From Nonomuraea indica (GTDB lineage Bacteria; Actinomycetota; Actinomycetes; Streptosporangiales; Streptosporangiaceae), in the NCBI RefSeq assembly GCF_002850745.1, contig NZ_KZ559478.1, forward strand, positions 1-64,000: DNA of 64,000 bases. Direction: 5' to 3'. How positions within the stretch are numbered: position 1 is the first letter of the stretch; every line of letters begins with the position of its first letter. The notes under the pieces are model-generated. The model saw only the letters and a list, made by a program, of their open reading frames with translations. It did not search any database and had not been told where the DNA came from. Both the position numbers and the translations under genes were made by a program. Positions 50,918 to 59,963 of this stretch are shown piece by piece.

Positions 50918-53599
50918 GTGGCGGACTCGGCACTACCTGACTTCGAGGAGAGGCTCGCCGCTTTCGCCTCTTCCGTGTTCACAGAGCTCCGACCAGGGCA
51001 GAAGCAGGTCCTTGCGACCTACGCCCGGCATCATCTCGACACCGCGGACCTCGCGATAGAGATGCCAACAGGCGAGGGCAAGACCTTACTGGCGCTACTG
51101 ATTGCTGACTACGCCCTCGACCAAGGACTGTCGGTGGCTTACCTGACCGGAACACGCCAACTGGCGGAACGTGTCGAGGATGAGGCCTCCAGGCTAGGTT
51201 TGGAGACCGTTCGGTTCTCTAGCAAAAATTACGGCGGCGCTAGACTCGACGACTATCACCAAGCCCAGGCCGTCGGCGTGATGAACTACTGGGTCTACTT
51301 CAACAGCAAGCCGGTCCCAAAACCAGCCGACTTGGTCATATTCGACGATGCCCACCTAGCCGAGCAACCACTGAGCGGATTGCAGACACTCCGCATCCCT
51401 GACACACCCGGTCCAGCGCGCAAGCTCTACCGGACCATCTGCGATCTTGTCGTCGCACACACCAACGCGTACGCGGGTCTGCCAACCATGCGCGACGGCA
51501 TTGCCCGGCCAGGCACGCCGCCGGAGCTGCTGTCTTTCAGAGACTGGGCGGCAATCGCCACTGCAGCGCGGAACGCCATCGAGGAGTCGCCGCTGGCCGC
51601 CGACGACAAGTTCGCGAAATACGAGGCCGACGAAGTCAAGAAGCTCGAGAATAAGACGGACGCTGTCAGGGCCGAGGCCAAGAAGCGCAGGGACGAGGGG
51701 AGGAAGCTAAAGGACGAGATCAAGTGGGCGTGGCCGAAGGTCCGTGAATACCTCACCCACTGCGGGGTGTTGATCGGGCCGTCGGGGATCGAGATCCGCC
51801 CCTATCATCCGCCAACCGCACTGAACGCGGGCTACAGCCAGGCGAAACAGCGGATCTACCTGTCAGCGACGCTCGGCTCGATGGACGACTTGCAGCGCCG
51901 TATTGGCGGTGCTCCGGTTACCCGGCTGGTGACCGAGCAGTCCCTGCCCGTCGGTGCGACCGGCGACCGCATGTTCGCGCTCAATCCAGGCCAGCAGCAG
52001 GCCACCGACCCAACTATGCTCGCCTGGGCACTCGACCAGGCCGACGCTGCCGGCGGGCGGGCCGCCTGGCTTTGCGCCAGCCACACAGAGGCTGACACGT
52101 TCCAAAGGCTGCTCACCGGCTTCGGCCACACGGTCTACCGCCTGCGCGCAGGAGAAGATTCCGTTGTAGACGCCTGGAGCCAAGCCCAACAGGGGCATCT
52201 GGTAACCGCTGGCCGCTACGACGGACTCGACCTCGCGGGCGACCTGTGCAAGCTGGTCGTCATCACGACAATCCCTCAGGCCAGCAGTGAGTTCGAGCGG
52301 TTCGTGGTCGCCTATCTCGGAGACGCCAGCTTTATGCGCCACCGTGTCGGCCAACGAGTTACTCAGGCCCTTGGCCGAGCTAACCGCACCGATACCGACC
52401 GGTCTCTTTACCTCGGCCTGGATCCCACCTTCGCGGAGGTGCTCGCTGATCCCAGTGTTCGTGCGTCGATTCCTGAAGGCACACGGCCTACCGTCCGCAG
52501 TGCGCTGGAACTGCATGACCAGGGCTGGGAGGCCACGATGAAAGCCTGTCGGAACTTCTGGCAGGCAACGAGACCGATGACTGGCACGGAGTCCGCCGCC
52601 CCAGCGGCACCCCGTCGTAAGGCACGCCCCGGCCGCAGCATGACTGGAAGTGGCAACGTCGCCAGCGCGGATGCAGAAGTGTCGGCAGCCACCGAACTGT
52701 GGATCGGTGACCAAGCCAGCGCCTCCCGTAAGGCCCGTGAAGCCGCCAGGTTGCTTGGTGCCGCCGGTGAGACCGAACACGCCGCGTTCTGGCGCTACGT
52801 CGAGGCCCATGCCCTGTTCGACCGCGGCCGACCCGAGGACTTGGCCGCCGCCCGAGAGGCATTGGAGGACGCAACCGCCAACGGACCCCGCACGGCGTGG
52901 TTTCGCCGCCTGAGCCGCACCGTTGCTGACCTACAAGGGCATGAGCCCAGGGCCGACGACACCGACCGCTTCTTTCTGGCCTGGGATGAATGGCGCCGGG
53001 AAGTCGGCGGGCGACTCGACAACGCGCTCTCCGCCGGCCGCGCCGTGCTTACTGGCAAACACGATCAGCAGTGCGAGGGCCTCAAGGTGCTCGCCCGTTT
53101 GGCCGGTGCCAGTGGCGAGCGACCACACAAGGCCGAGCAGAGCGCCACTGACTGTCGCTGGACCTGGTCCACCGTCAAGAGGGGCGAACGCCGAGTCTGG
53201 GAAGTCAAGACCGGCGAGCCCCACCCCGTCGCCCGTGAAGACGTCAACCAGCTACTTGGTCAAATCGAAGTGGAGACCAAGCGCGCTTTCAGGACACGGG
53301 TCTATGGCTGCTTGCTCACACCGGCTACTACAGCTCAGGACGACGCTGCCGAAGCGGCACGCGACAAGATCACGATCATCAACCACGATGCCGCCGTCCG
53401 GCTCTACGATGTGTTGGCCGATCGACTGCGGCAATACGCCGCCCTGTGCGGCGACGGCAACGCCGAAGCGCGGGGTGAAGCCCGGACCAAGATCGAGGCG
53501 CTCCTACCCCCAGATGGCTGGCTCGGCAAGCTGCTATCGCCGACGCTAGGGAAGGTCATCAACGTTGACGACGTCACGAACTTGTTCCCACCACGCTGA
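50918..53599 (+). CDS. SF2 helicase fused to a PD-(D/E)XK-like domain
   Basis: The 893-residue protein has an SF2 motor with Walker A MPTGEGKTLLALL (about 49-61), a DDAH box (VIFDDAHLAEQ, about 142-152), and motif VI QALGRANRTDTDR (about 484-496) in a Rad3/XPD-like lobe. A coiled segment (about 230-270) lies in the middle. The C-terminal part has a helical repeat-like region (about 600-730) and DCRWTWSTVKRGERRVWEVKTGEP (about 745-768), a D...E-V-K nuclease signature. Helicase plus nuclease in one chain fits DNA restriction. GTG start with ggaggag; it is the last gene before attR. Confidence 0.85.
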   Translation: MADSALPDFEERLAAFASSVFTELRPGQKQVLATYARHHLDTADLAIEMPTGEGKTLLALLIADYALDQGLSVAYLTGTRQLAERVEDEASRLGLETVRFSSKNYGGARLDDYHQAQAVGVMNYWVYFNSKPVPKPADLVIFDDAHLAEQPLSGLQTLRIPDTPGPARKLYRTICDLVVAHTNAYAGLPTMRDGIARPGTPPELLSFRDWAAIATAARNAIEESPLAADDKFAKYEADEVKKLENKTDAVRAEAKKRRDEGRKLKDEIKWAWPKVREYLTHCGVLIGPSGIEIRPYHPPTALNAGYSQAKQRIYLSATLGSMDDLQRRIGGAPVTRLVTEQSLPVGATGDRMFALNPGQQQATDPTMLAWALDQADAAGGRAAWLCASHTEADTFQRLLTGFGHTVYRLRAGEDSVVDAWSQAQQGHLVTAGRYDGLDLAGDLCKLVVITTIPQASSEFERFVVAYLGDASFMRHRVGQRVTQALGRANRTDTDRSLYLGLDPTFAEVLADPSVRASIPEGTRPTVRSALELHDQGWEATMKACRNFWQATRPMTGTESAAPAAPRRKARPGRSMTGSGNVASADAEVSAATELWIGDQASASRKAREAARLLGAAGETEHAAFWRYVEAHALFDRGRPEDLAAAREALEDATANGPRTAWFRRLSRTVADLQGHEPRADDTDRFFLAWDEWRREVGGRLDNALSAGRAVLTGKHDQQCEGLKVLARLAGASGERPHKAEQSATDCRWTWSTVKRGERRVWEVKTGEPHPVAREDVNQLLGQIEVETKRAFRTRVYGCLLTPATTAQDDAAEAARDKITIINHDAAVRLYDVLADRLRQYAALCGDGNAEARGEARTKIEALLPPDGWLGKLLSPTLGKVINVDDVTNLFPPR

Positions 53600-53731
53600 C
53601 ACGTAACCCCGCGAGTGATTTCGCGGCCACCCTGGTCGAAACAGGGACATGCGCGGGATGATCTTGCAGACGGTGCGGGCAGAGCGAAGCATCTGCGCAG
53701 GTCAGACCATATGGGAAGGGAGCTTCGCCCA

Positions 53732-53778
53732 CGCTCTCCTAAAGCGGGTGCCGCAGGTTCGAATCCTGCCGGGGGCAC
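53732..53778 (+). repeat. attR of the large AICE (47-bp direct repeat)
   Basis: Identical to 18383-18429, beginning in the anticodon stem region of tRNA-Arg. The 5' half of the tRNA is absent here, so this is a site, not a gene. Confidence 0.93.
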
Positions 53779-53804
53779 GCACCTGGATCGGCATTTCAGG
53801 CCCT

Positions 53805-53932
53805 TGACCTGCGGTTTCTCAGCCCGCAGGTCTTTTGTTTTGTGTCTCTGGTAGCCAGCAGACGGCGCCCGCATGCAACCGTAAGGCCATGATCAGAGGA
53901 CATACGCGGAATGATCTTGATAGCGTTTCCGC
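53805..53932 (+). repeat. Diverged copy of the element left-end arm
   Basis: Contains the same terminator hairpin (gacctgcgg / ccgcaggtc, 53806-53832, then ttttgttttg) and a segment aligned with 18520-18584. The match continues well beyond the tRNA, which suggests that a second related element, or its remnant, starts here. Confidence 0.7.
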
Positions 53933-54412
53933 AGCTCAGGCCCTGATTATCCACCATCCCGGCCTCCGGCACCCGCTACGGCCACCCGGACATTAGACGA
54001 ACGCCACTGGCGATCGCACCAACCCCACCGCGTCACTCCACGTCCCCCGAGCAACTCTCCGGCCCATGCTCAGGCTGCTGCCACACGAACGCCAGGCCTG
54101 TTAGCGCTTGCGGCCACAACGACTGCTGACTTGCAACTGGTCCAGCAGCGCGCGCATTCGCCCCGCGCTGGCCCGGCAGACGAACGTGCGCGCCTCTTCG
54201 ATCACCACCAGTACCGGCGGGCACGGCCAGCCCTGCTTGCCGATGGGTTCATCGCGGAGCACCGCGATCACCCGATCGGCCATCGCCTGCAGCAGGAAGA
54301 CAGGTGGCGATGCATCCCGAGAACCGGACATCAGGACCCATAAGACGACCGGCCAACCTTGTTCGGGCATATCCACTAGCTGCGACGATCTTCGAGCTGC
54401 ACAATTCCGTAC
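53933..54412. other. Gap containing a possible translocase relic
   Basis: Apart from the weak minus-strand relic at 54101-54300, I see no gene or repeat in this 480-bp stretch. Confidence 0.4.
54101..54300 (-). pseudogene. Possible relic of an FtsK-like ATPase
   Basis: The minus-strand frame ends MADRVIAVLRDEPIGKQGW, PPVLVVIEEARTFV, then LDQLQVSSRCGRKR. The VLVVIEEA segment resembles the Walker B region of plasmid-type FtsK proteins (hhhDEa). Only about 65 residues are present, and the long frame upstream is a shadow of the HNH gene. If true it would support a second element at this place. Weak evidence. Confidence 0.28.
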
Positions 54413-55363
54413 GTGAAGGCATATGTCGGAGTCACCGACGGCGACTGGTATCGATTCATGTCGGCTCGCCCGACCTTGACGGAGGCCAACTTCTGGCGTC
54501 CCTCGGGCAGCACGAACTTCCGCGCACTGCGTCCCGGCGAGCCGTTCTTCTTCAAGACCCACCATTCGGGCAGGAACCCGGTCAACGGCTTTCCGTACAA
54601 CCAGGTAGTCGGCGGTGGCATCTTCGAAAGCTTCCAGCCATTTTCCCTGTCCGAGGCATGGGAGACCTTCGGCGAGGCCAACGGCGCCGACCATCAGGAG
54701 CAGATGAGGGAGAGGATCAGCAAGTATCGTCAAAGTCCCATAGCAGCAGGTGAGGACCCGATCATCGGCTGCGTCCTGCTCCGAGACACTCGATTCTTCG
54801 AGCTTCCAGCGGGCCCGCCCCCTGACTTCGCCTCCAACATCGTTCAGGGCAAGGGCTACGACATGGCCGCCCCTCCTTACACCGACTACTTCACCGACCT
54901 CATGACCCGTCTGCTCGGCAACGACACCACCGACGTGGCACAACCATGGCGGCTCGAAGGCCCCGTCTTTGGGGACCCCCGCTTGACCCCCCGGCGTCTT
55001 GGCCAGCGAGCCTTCAAAGCTGTGGTCCTCAACGCCTATGGGGGACGCTGCGCCATCACCGGCTCGACCATCCGCCCAGTACTACAAGCAGCCCACATCC
55101 GACCAGTGACACGCGGAGGCGAACACCGGCTGGACAACGGCATCCTGCTGCGTTCGGACATACACATCCTGTTCGATCAGGGGTATCTCGCGATCGGTAC
55201 GGATTACCGGCTACGAGCGAGCCCGCGCTTGAGTCAAGAGTTCGGTGACGACGAGCTCTACCAACATGCAGGAAGTACGGTCACCATGCCTGCCAACGCA
55301 TCCGACCGACCCAGCCGAGCTTTCCTGGAATGGCATCTGAACGAGGTGTTCCTCGCAACATAG
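54413..55363 (+). CDS. HNH endonuclease with N-terminal PUA/EVE-like domain
   Basis: The 316-residue protein begins MKAYVGVTDGDWYRF, with a FRALRPGEPFFFKTHHSG and GGGIFESFQPFSLSEAWETFG region (about 1-90) resembling the PUA/ASCH/EVE-like folds that read modified bases. The C-terminal part has an HNH_2-type domain: YGGRCAITG, AAHIRPVTRGGEHRLDNGILLRSDIHILFDQGYL (about 215-265). The combination suggests a modification-dependent restriction enzyme. No methyltransferase is adjacent. The HNH call is firm, the N-terminal fold is inferred. Confidence 0.83.
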   Translation: MKAYVGVTDGDWYRFMSARPTLTEANFWRPSGSTNFRALRPGEPFFFKTHHSGRNPVNGFPYNQVVGGGIFESFQPFSLSEAWETFGEANGADHQEQMRERISKYRQSPIAAGEDPIIGCVLLRDTRFFELPAGPPPDFASNIVQGKGYDMAAPPYTDYFTDLMTRLLGNDTTDVAQPWRLEGPVFGDPRLTPRRLGQRAFKAVVLNAYGGRCAITGSTIRPVLQAAHIRPVTRGGEHRLDNGILLRSDIHILFDQGYLAIGTDYRLRASPRLSQEFGDDELYQHAGSTVTMPANASDRPSRAFLEWHLNEVFLAT

Positions 55364-56107
55364 AGGCCAGGTAGGGTGCTTCCGACTTGATTTTGAGTCG
55401 CCCGAGTTTCGGTGGAATAAGAGCCAGGCTGGTCCAGACAGTCGCCGGCACCGTAACCTGCGCAAGTCCGTCCTGCTGGACGCCGACACCACCCACCGAC
55501 AGACGCGTTGTTGGCCGGTCGCGCTCGCGCGCTGCCCGAGACTCGCGTCGGGATCGTGGAATCGATCCGCGTCGTGCATCTGGCTCGGGCCGGCGCCATG
55601 AAGTGCGCAGCCTACTAATCATTGCCCAACTCAGCTTCGGGAGTAGATGGCGGGCATGTCGGCCGAGGCGTTGATCGCCGCCTGCGCGCGTCTGGCGTTG
55701 GGTCCGCTCCAGAGCACCAGGCTGTCCTGCGGCACCTGCGCGCCACTACCCAATCGTGCCGCTCCCTGCGTGATCGTGTCGGTCGAATGACCTGAGGCCC
55801 TCGAACCTGAGCATGCGTCGTCCATCGCGCCAGTGAAGACAAGTCCAAGTAAGAGATCGTCCGCTATCTCAAGCACTACATCACCCACGGACTGTTCGAA
55901 TCCTCACGGGTAAGACAGGAAGCGAATCATGATCTCCAGCGTCCGCTACCAATGCCCCAATCACCCACAAGCCCCTTCTCGTTATATTTAACTTCTGCCG
56001 CGACTACAACAAGGTAGCTTCCTTGACGCGCAAATTGCAACGGTATTTGTCGGAGCTATCTGTTTACATGACTCTCAAGCCCCCGCGTCGAGGTCTGGAG
56101 GAAAGCC
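55364..56107. other. Gene-free gap, 744 bp
   Basis: Only short frames. One minus-strand frame ending VPQDSLVLWSGPNARRAQAA near 55650-55760 has a toxin-like look but no credible start. The last 15 bp form a strong ribosome site for the next gene. Confidence 0.45.
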
Positions 56108-56323
56108 ATGGCAGATCGGTATTACCGCCGCGGCCATTGGGTCAATAAGTCCCGCCGCAAATCCAGAAAAGGAGCGGGCTGGCTGATCCTGGCCATTGCT
56201 GCCGGCGTGGCCTGGTTCGCCGTGCAGGGAACCAAGTCCGAGCCACCGGCGCCAGCTCAACCCACTTCCACAGCGCAGGTCGTCCCTGCCGATGTCGTAC
56301 CCTCCGAGGTTGCGACTCCGTGA
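56108..56323 (+). CDS. Small membrane protein, 71 aa
   Basis: A basic N-terminus (HWVNKSRRKSRKG) is followed by one membrane helix (about 24-40, WLILAIAAGVAWFAV) and a Pro-rich external tail. The site ggaggaa precedes the ATG. Its TGA overlaps the GTG of the Mrr-like gene, so the two are co-translated and may form a membrane complex. No family known. Confidence 0.75.
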   Translation: MADRYYRRGHWVNKSRRKSRKGAGWLILAIAAGVAWFAVQGTKSEPPAPAQPTSTAQVVPADVVPSEVATP

Positions 56324-57105
56324 GCAGCAAGGCATGGAACTGGCTGCGACCACACATTCGTCCTCGGCGGCCTGCGACCCTCGGTGAGTGGGCAGCGGCG
56401 GCAGCAGCGGCAGTGTTCACCGCTCTTCTTCTCTTGGAGGCCCTGCGGGCCCTGATCGAGTTGGTGCTCGGCCATTGGTATCTGACCGCCACGGCAATCC
56501 TCGTTCCTGTCGGTTTCGTGGCCGGGCGGTGGCGTTGGAAAGCGGTCATACAGCGTCGCCGCGCAGAGCGTCTCGCTCATCTGCGGCTCGACCTGGTCAT
56601 GGACATCGACAGGCTCGACCCCACGGCCTTCGAATACGCCGTCCGTGACCTCATGATCCGCGACGGCATCGGCGCCAGACGAGTGGGCGGCGCAGGCGAC
56701 AGGGCCGCTGACGTGATTGGTCGCGGCCCGGGTGGCCGCGTGATCGTTGTGCAGTGCAAACACACACTCACCCAGGCGAAAGTCGGCGCCAAAGTGATCT
56801 ACCAGGTCAATGGCACCGCTGAACACGCCCATGGCGCCGATGACGCCATCGTGGTCACCAATGGATCATTCACCAGCAGCGCCGTGAAATACGCCGCGGA
56901 GGTGGGCATTCACCTGATCGATCGCGACGGCCTACGCGCCTGGGCCCAGGAAGGTGTAGCGCTTCATGAGCTCCTCAAGCTACGCCTGGACGACAGCCGA
57001 TGGCGCCGACAGCGCGGGCGGCTTCGCCGGCACCGACGTCGAGGAGCAGGTAGGACTGGAGCAGCGAGATCGAGAATCTCGCATGCGCGTCGTTCGCAGG
57101 GTTGA
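56320..57105 (+). CDS. Membrane-anchored Mrr-type restriction endonuclease
   Basis: The 261-residue protein has two membrane helices (about 22-45 and 50-70), then a Mrr catalytic domain: PTAFEYAVRDLMIRDG, ADVIGRGPGGRVIVVQCKH (D131 and Q145-x-K147), NGSFTSSAVKYAAEVGIHLIDRDGL. Mrr-type enzymes cut foreign or modified DNA; with membrane helices it may meet DNA on entry. The end is a basic, probably disordered tail. It is coupled to the small membrane protein upstream. Confidence 0.85.
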   Translation: MSSKAWNWLRPHIRPRRPATLGEWAAAAAAAVFTALLLLEALRALIELVLGHWYLTATAILVPVGFVAGRWRWKAVIQRRRAERLAHLRLDLVMDIDRLDPTAFEYAVRDLMIRDGIGARRVGGAGDRAADVIGRGPGGRVIVVQCKHTLTQAKVGAKVIYQVNGTAEHAHGADDAIVVTNGSFTSSAVKYAAEVGIHLIDRDGLRAWAQEGVALHELLKLRLDDSRWRRQRGRLRRHRRRGAGRTGAARSRISHARRSQG

Positions 57106-57225
57106 GCAGCGCCGACCGATCTTCTCACTTCCGTCACTCGACCGGGCCGATGCTGAGCGGCGGCAATGATTTCTTGAGCATGTGATCACGCGGTTCAACG
57201 CAGCTGGAACGAGCGGCTCGTCGAG

Positions 57226-58536
57226 TCAACCTCGCCCAACGGCGGCGACGCGGTGTCGATCGAGGTGTGCGAGGACGGTTTGGTTGGCGGCCCAGCCGTC
57301 AGGGAACTTGATCGGCACATTGAGCTGGACCTTCGGGCTCGAGGGATGGCTGTCGAGCATGTCGGTGATTCCGGCCCTGGCCACCACGATGCACGCGTGA
57401 CGATGCCGGGACGTCAGCACGCACAAGCGCCCCGACTCCAGATGAAACGCCGTGGCGTCACGGCGGCCGGACAACGGATGCCAGACGATCGTGATGTCGT
57501 ACTCGCGACCCTGCAGCCGGTTCGCCGTGTCGACGGTCACGCCGCCAGGGACGCCTGCCTTTCGTACAGCTGCCACTTGATCCTTGTGGGCACAACCGAT
57601 GGCGATCCGGGTCGCTTCCGCCTCGTGCCAACCGTGTTCGTCCTCGGCCACTGTCCCCCGCTGTAGCAGGCGGCGGGCTAGGCCAGCGCATGCTTCGGCG
57701 ACCTCGGGGTCGGTGCGAACGGCGTGACGGTTGGGCAGCTCATGCATCGCCCAGCCCTGCGCCCCAGCTTCCGCCAGGGTCGGGTCCCAAGGGTCACGCA
57801 GTCCGGGAAGGGTGAAACGCAGCCGCCTTTGTCCGGGAGCCGTTCCCGCGGTGAAGGCGTTGGCCGGGTAGAACGCCTCCGACACCACCTGGGCAGCACT
57901 GGCCGGAAGCCTCCATGACACCGGCAGCTGATGAACTTTGAGCCGGTTGAGCCGCTGTGTCACGGCGACCGCACTCTGCATGGGGTCCCACGCCAGACCG
58001 GCCCACCGTTCGCTCTCGATCACTGAGAAGGGATCGAGCTGTCCCGGGTCCCCGACGAACAACGCCTGACCGTCAGCGAACAACGGAGCCACGGCCAAGA
58101 GCTTGTCCGAGCGCATCTGATAGGCCTCGTCCACGATCGCCCACTCCCACGTCCGGTCTTCGACGTAGGCCCACTTGTCGGCAGTGGAGACGACGACCTG
58201 GCACTTGTCGACGTTCTCGGCCTTGTTGTGCGTGGTGACGTTGTCGTGGCGGGTGACGCGGGGCGGCGGTTCGAAGCCTTCGGCGTGCAGACGTCCGATG
58301 GTGAGCTGCGGCTCTCGGCTCGCGAGCCGGTCGACGAGGTCGTCCACCTGCTCATTGGTCTGCGCGACAATCATGAGCCGCTCGCCTGCCTTGGCGATTT
58401 CCACGGTGGCCGCCACTACCAACGTCGTCTTGCCGGCACCGGGTGGGGAGTCGACGACCAAGCCTTTGTGCGTGCGGCTGGTGTAGTCGGCGAGAATACT
58501 CGCAGTGGCGGCCGCGGCGGCTTCCTGTGGACTCAT
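57226..58536 (-). CDS. SF1 (Upf1/Dna2-like) helicase
   Basis: The 436-residue protein has motif I DSPPGAGKTTLV (29-40), motif Ia IVAQTNEQVDDLV, motif II WAIVDEAYQM (132-141), motif III GDPGQLDPF (162-170), motif V TVDTANRLQGREYDITIVWHPL, and motif VI VLTSRHRHACIVV. These are SF1B helicase signatures without accessory insertions. It is the last gene of a four-gene operon; its ATG overlaps the preceding stop (58533-58536). Confidence 0.9.
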   Translation of the reverse strand: MSPQEAAAAATASILADYTSRTHKGLVVDSPPGAGKTTLVVAATVEIAKAGERLMIVAQTNEQVDDLVDRLASREPQLTIGRLHAEGFEPPPRVTRHDNVTTHNKAENVDKCQVVVSTADKWAYVEDRTWEWAIVDEAYQMRSDKLLAVAPLFADGQALFVGDPGQLDPFSVIESERWAGLAWDPMQSAVAVTQRLNRLKVHQLPVSWRLPASAAQVVSEAFYPANAFTAGTAPGQRRLRFTLPGLRDPWDPTLAEAGAQGWAMHELPNRHAVRTDPEVAEACAGLARRLLQRGTVAEDEHGWHEAEATRIAIGCAHKDQVAAVRKAGVPGGVTVDTANRLQGREYDITIVWHPLSGRRDATAFHLESGRLCVLTSRHRHACIVVARAGITDMLDSHPSSPKVQLNVPIKFPDGWAANQTVLAHLDRHRVAAVGRG

Positions 58537-59963
58537 GACCAGATCTCCCCCGCGTCCTCGTCGGTGGGCACGTATTCCGTGGGCGGACCGCCATGGGTCC
58601 AGGGCGTCAGTTCCAGCGAGGGCAGTCGTGGCCTGCGTCCTTCGGACGGGTCCAGCTCGGTGTAGCAGACGGTCTCACCGACAGCGGGTATCGTCGCGCC
58701 TTTGCTCATGCCGGAGTTGATCTGGATCACCACGAGCCCGTCGTCGATGGACATGAGCTGGCACGACTGTTTGGGACGCTGCGGGGACAGCAGCTTCTTG
58801 CCGGGCGTGATGCGTACTGGATCATCGGTACGGATGGTGACCAGCGGGCGCAGGACCCGGCGGACCTTTCCAGGAGGAATGATCTTCCTGTCGACTTCGA
58901 GATCCACGACCCGGCCCTCGAAGGCCACCCCTTCCATGCGGTGGTCCGCCATGACCAACGGATCGTCGAACGCCTTGCCGGCCTCGTAGCTCTGTTGGGC
59001 GCTCTCCATCATGGCGAGCCTGCGGGCCGCGGCCTGCGGGTTGTCCCACCGTCCCGGAGGAAACGCCCCCTCGGCGATCCTGATGCTCTCCCTGGCCAGC
59101 GCCACACGGTCACGTTCCCAGCGAGCGGCCACGCGAGCAGCTGCAGGAAGAGCGCGTAGCAGGTCGGCGCCTCGCCACATGAGATCCCAGGTGGGCGTGA
59201 GCTGCTCAAGGAGCGCCGCATGGAGCTGGCTCTTAACGCCGGTGGATTCGTACAGCTTGATCAGCGGTTCCAGGACCTGATGGTCGAAACCCGGGTCTGT
59301 GTCGGGGCCAGCCGGCGGCGAACGCAGCGGATCCTCCGCCAGCAAAGCCGCGGCATCGCCTCGTTCGCCCGCGGGTGGATCGATCCAGGCCAGCAGAGCG
59401 GCCAAGTTTCCGTCCTCGGCGGTGCTCTGGCCAGTGACCCAGTGCTCACTGAGCACGCCCGTCATGGAAAGCAAGATGGCGGAGCCGGCGAACTCACTGC
59501 GTTCGTGCAAGAAGGTCAGCCATCGGCCCAGCAACGGCACCAGCGGCGGTACGGCATACGGTCCGGTAGTGCTGCGGAAGCGGGTGGAGCGGCCGAGTAA
59601 CCGCGTGAAGCTCACCCCGCCTTGATTGGGCACCAGGATCTGCGGCGCGTCGAGGCAGCGCTCCTCCTGAAGGTCGATCCGGGAGGAGAACTGCCTGATG
59701 TACGGCACGAGGATTTCGGCCAGTTCGGCCATGAAGGCGAAGCGATGATCGCGGTTGCGAGGCTGCGGAACGATCAGAAGCCGGGGATCAGCCCTATCGT
59801 CCCCCACCATCGCGGCCACAGGTGCCGCTGCTTCTCCCGCCATGCGTAGCGGGATGAAGACCATGGGCTTCTCCGCAAGGTGTACGTGGCGGAGAGTCGT
59901 TAAGGCTTGGGCCCGCCCCGTCTGCAGGGCCTGCACCTTCAGGTAGGAGCCAAGGAAGGTCAC
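58533..59963 (-). CDS. Unknown protein, 476 aa, third gene of four-gene operon
   Basis: No family recognised. The first 120 residues look alpha/beta (LRHVHLAEKPMVFIPLRMAGEAAAPVAAMVGDD, LLIVPQPRNRDHRFAFMAELAEIL). The middle is helical, and the end is beta-rich (EGVAFEGRVVDLEVDRKIIPPGKVRRVLRPLVTIRT, then GETVCYTELD), resembling OB or SH3-like barrels. It might hold substrate for the helicase. Coupled by 4-bp overlaps on both sides. Confidence 0.72.
   Translation of the reverse strand: MTFLGSYLKVQALQTGRAQALTTLRHVHLAEKPMVFIPLRMAGEAAAPVAAMVGDDRADPRLLIVPQPRNRDHRFAFMAELAEILVPYIRQFSSRIDLQEERCLDAPQILVPNQGGVSFTRLLGRSTRFRSTTGPYAVPPLVPLLGRWLTFLHERSEFAGSAILLSMTGVLSEHWVTGQSTAEDGNLAALLAWIDPPAGERGDAAALLAEDPLRSPPAGPDTDPGFDHQVLEPLIKLYESTGVKSQLHAALLEQLTPTWDLMWRGADLLRALPAAARVAARWERDRVALARESIRIAEGAFPPGRWDNPQAAARRLAMMESAQQSYEAGKAFDDPLVMADHRMEGVAFEGRVVDLEVDRKIIPPGKVRRVLRPLVTIRTDDPVRITPGKKLLSPQRPKQSCQLMSIDDGLVVIQINSGMSKGATIPAVGETVCYTELDPSEGRRPRLPSLELTPWTHGGPPTEYVPTDEDAGEIWS

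Larger units (their letters stand above)
18383..53778. mobile_element. pSAM2-type AICE with defence cargo, about 35 kb
   Basis: Bounded by the 47-bp tRNA-Arg repeats, it contains the full AICE backbone (Int, Xis, RepSA, TraSA FtsK-like translocase, DUF2637 protein, GntR regulators and a NUDIX/Pif-like protein at 23177-32912) and two cargo blocks: 18646-22900 (HAD phosphatase, lipoprotein, ESX-like pair) and 33163-53599 (defence genes). Known AICEs replicate as rolling circles after excision and transfer as double-stranded DNA through TraB/TraSA. It is larger than pSAM2 (11 kb), and int is 4.7 kb from the end instead of adjacent to att. All backbone genes look intact. Confidence 0.9.

Noticed and set aside
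53732..53778. Second tRNA-Arg gene
   Set aside because: The 5' half (acceptor and D-arm) is missing, so it is the att copy only.
54301..54943. Minus-strand frame opposite the HNH gene
   Set aside because: Antisense to a gene with clear HNH motifs; only the short end at 54101-54300 has any independent merit.
55631..55888. Minus-strand frame with a toxin-like end (LVLWSGPNARRAQAA)
   Set aside because: Too short, no start with a ribosome site and no immunity gene; could be a relic but cannot be supported.
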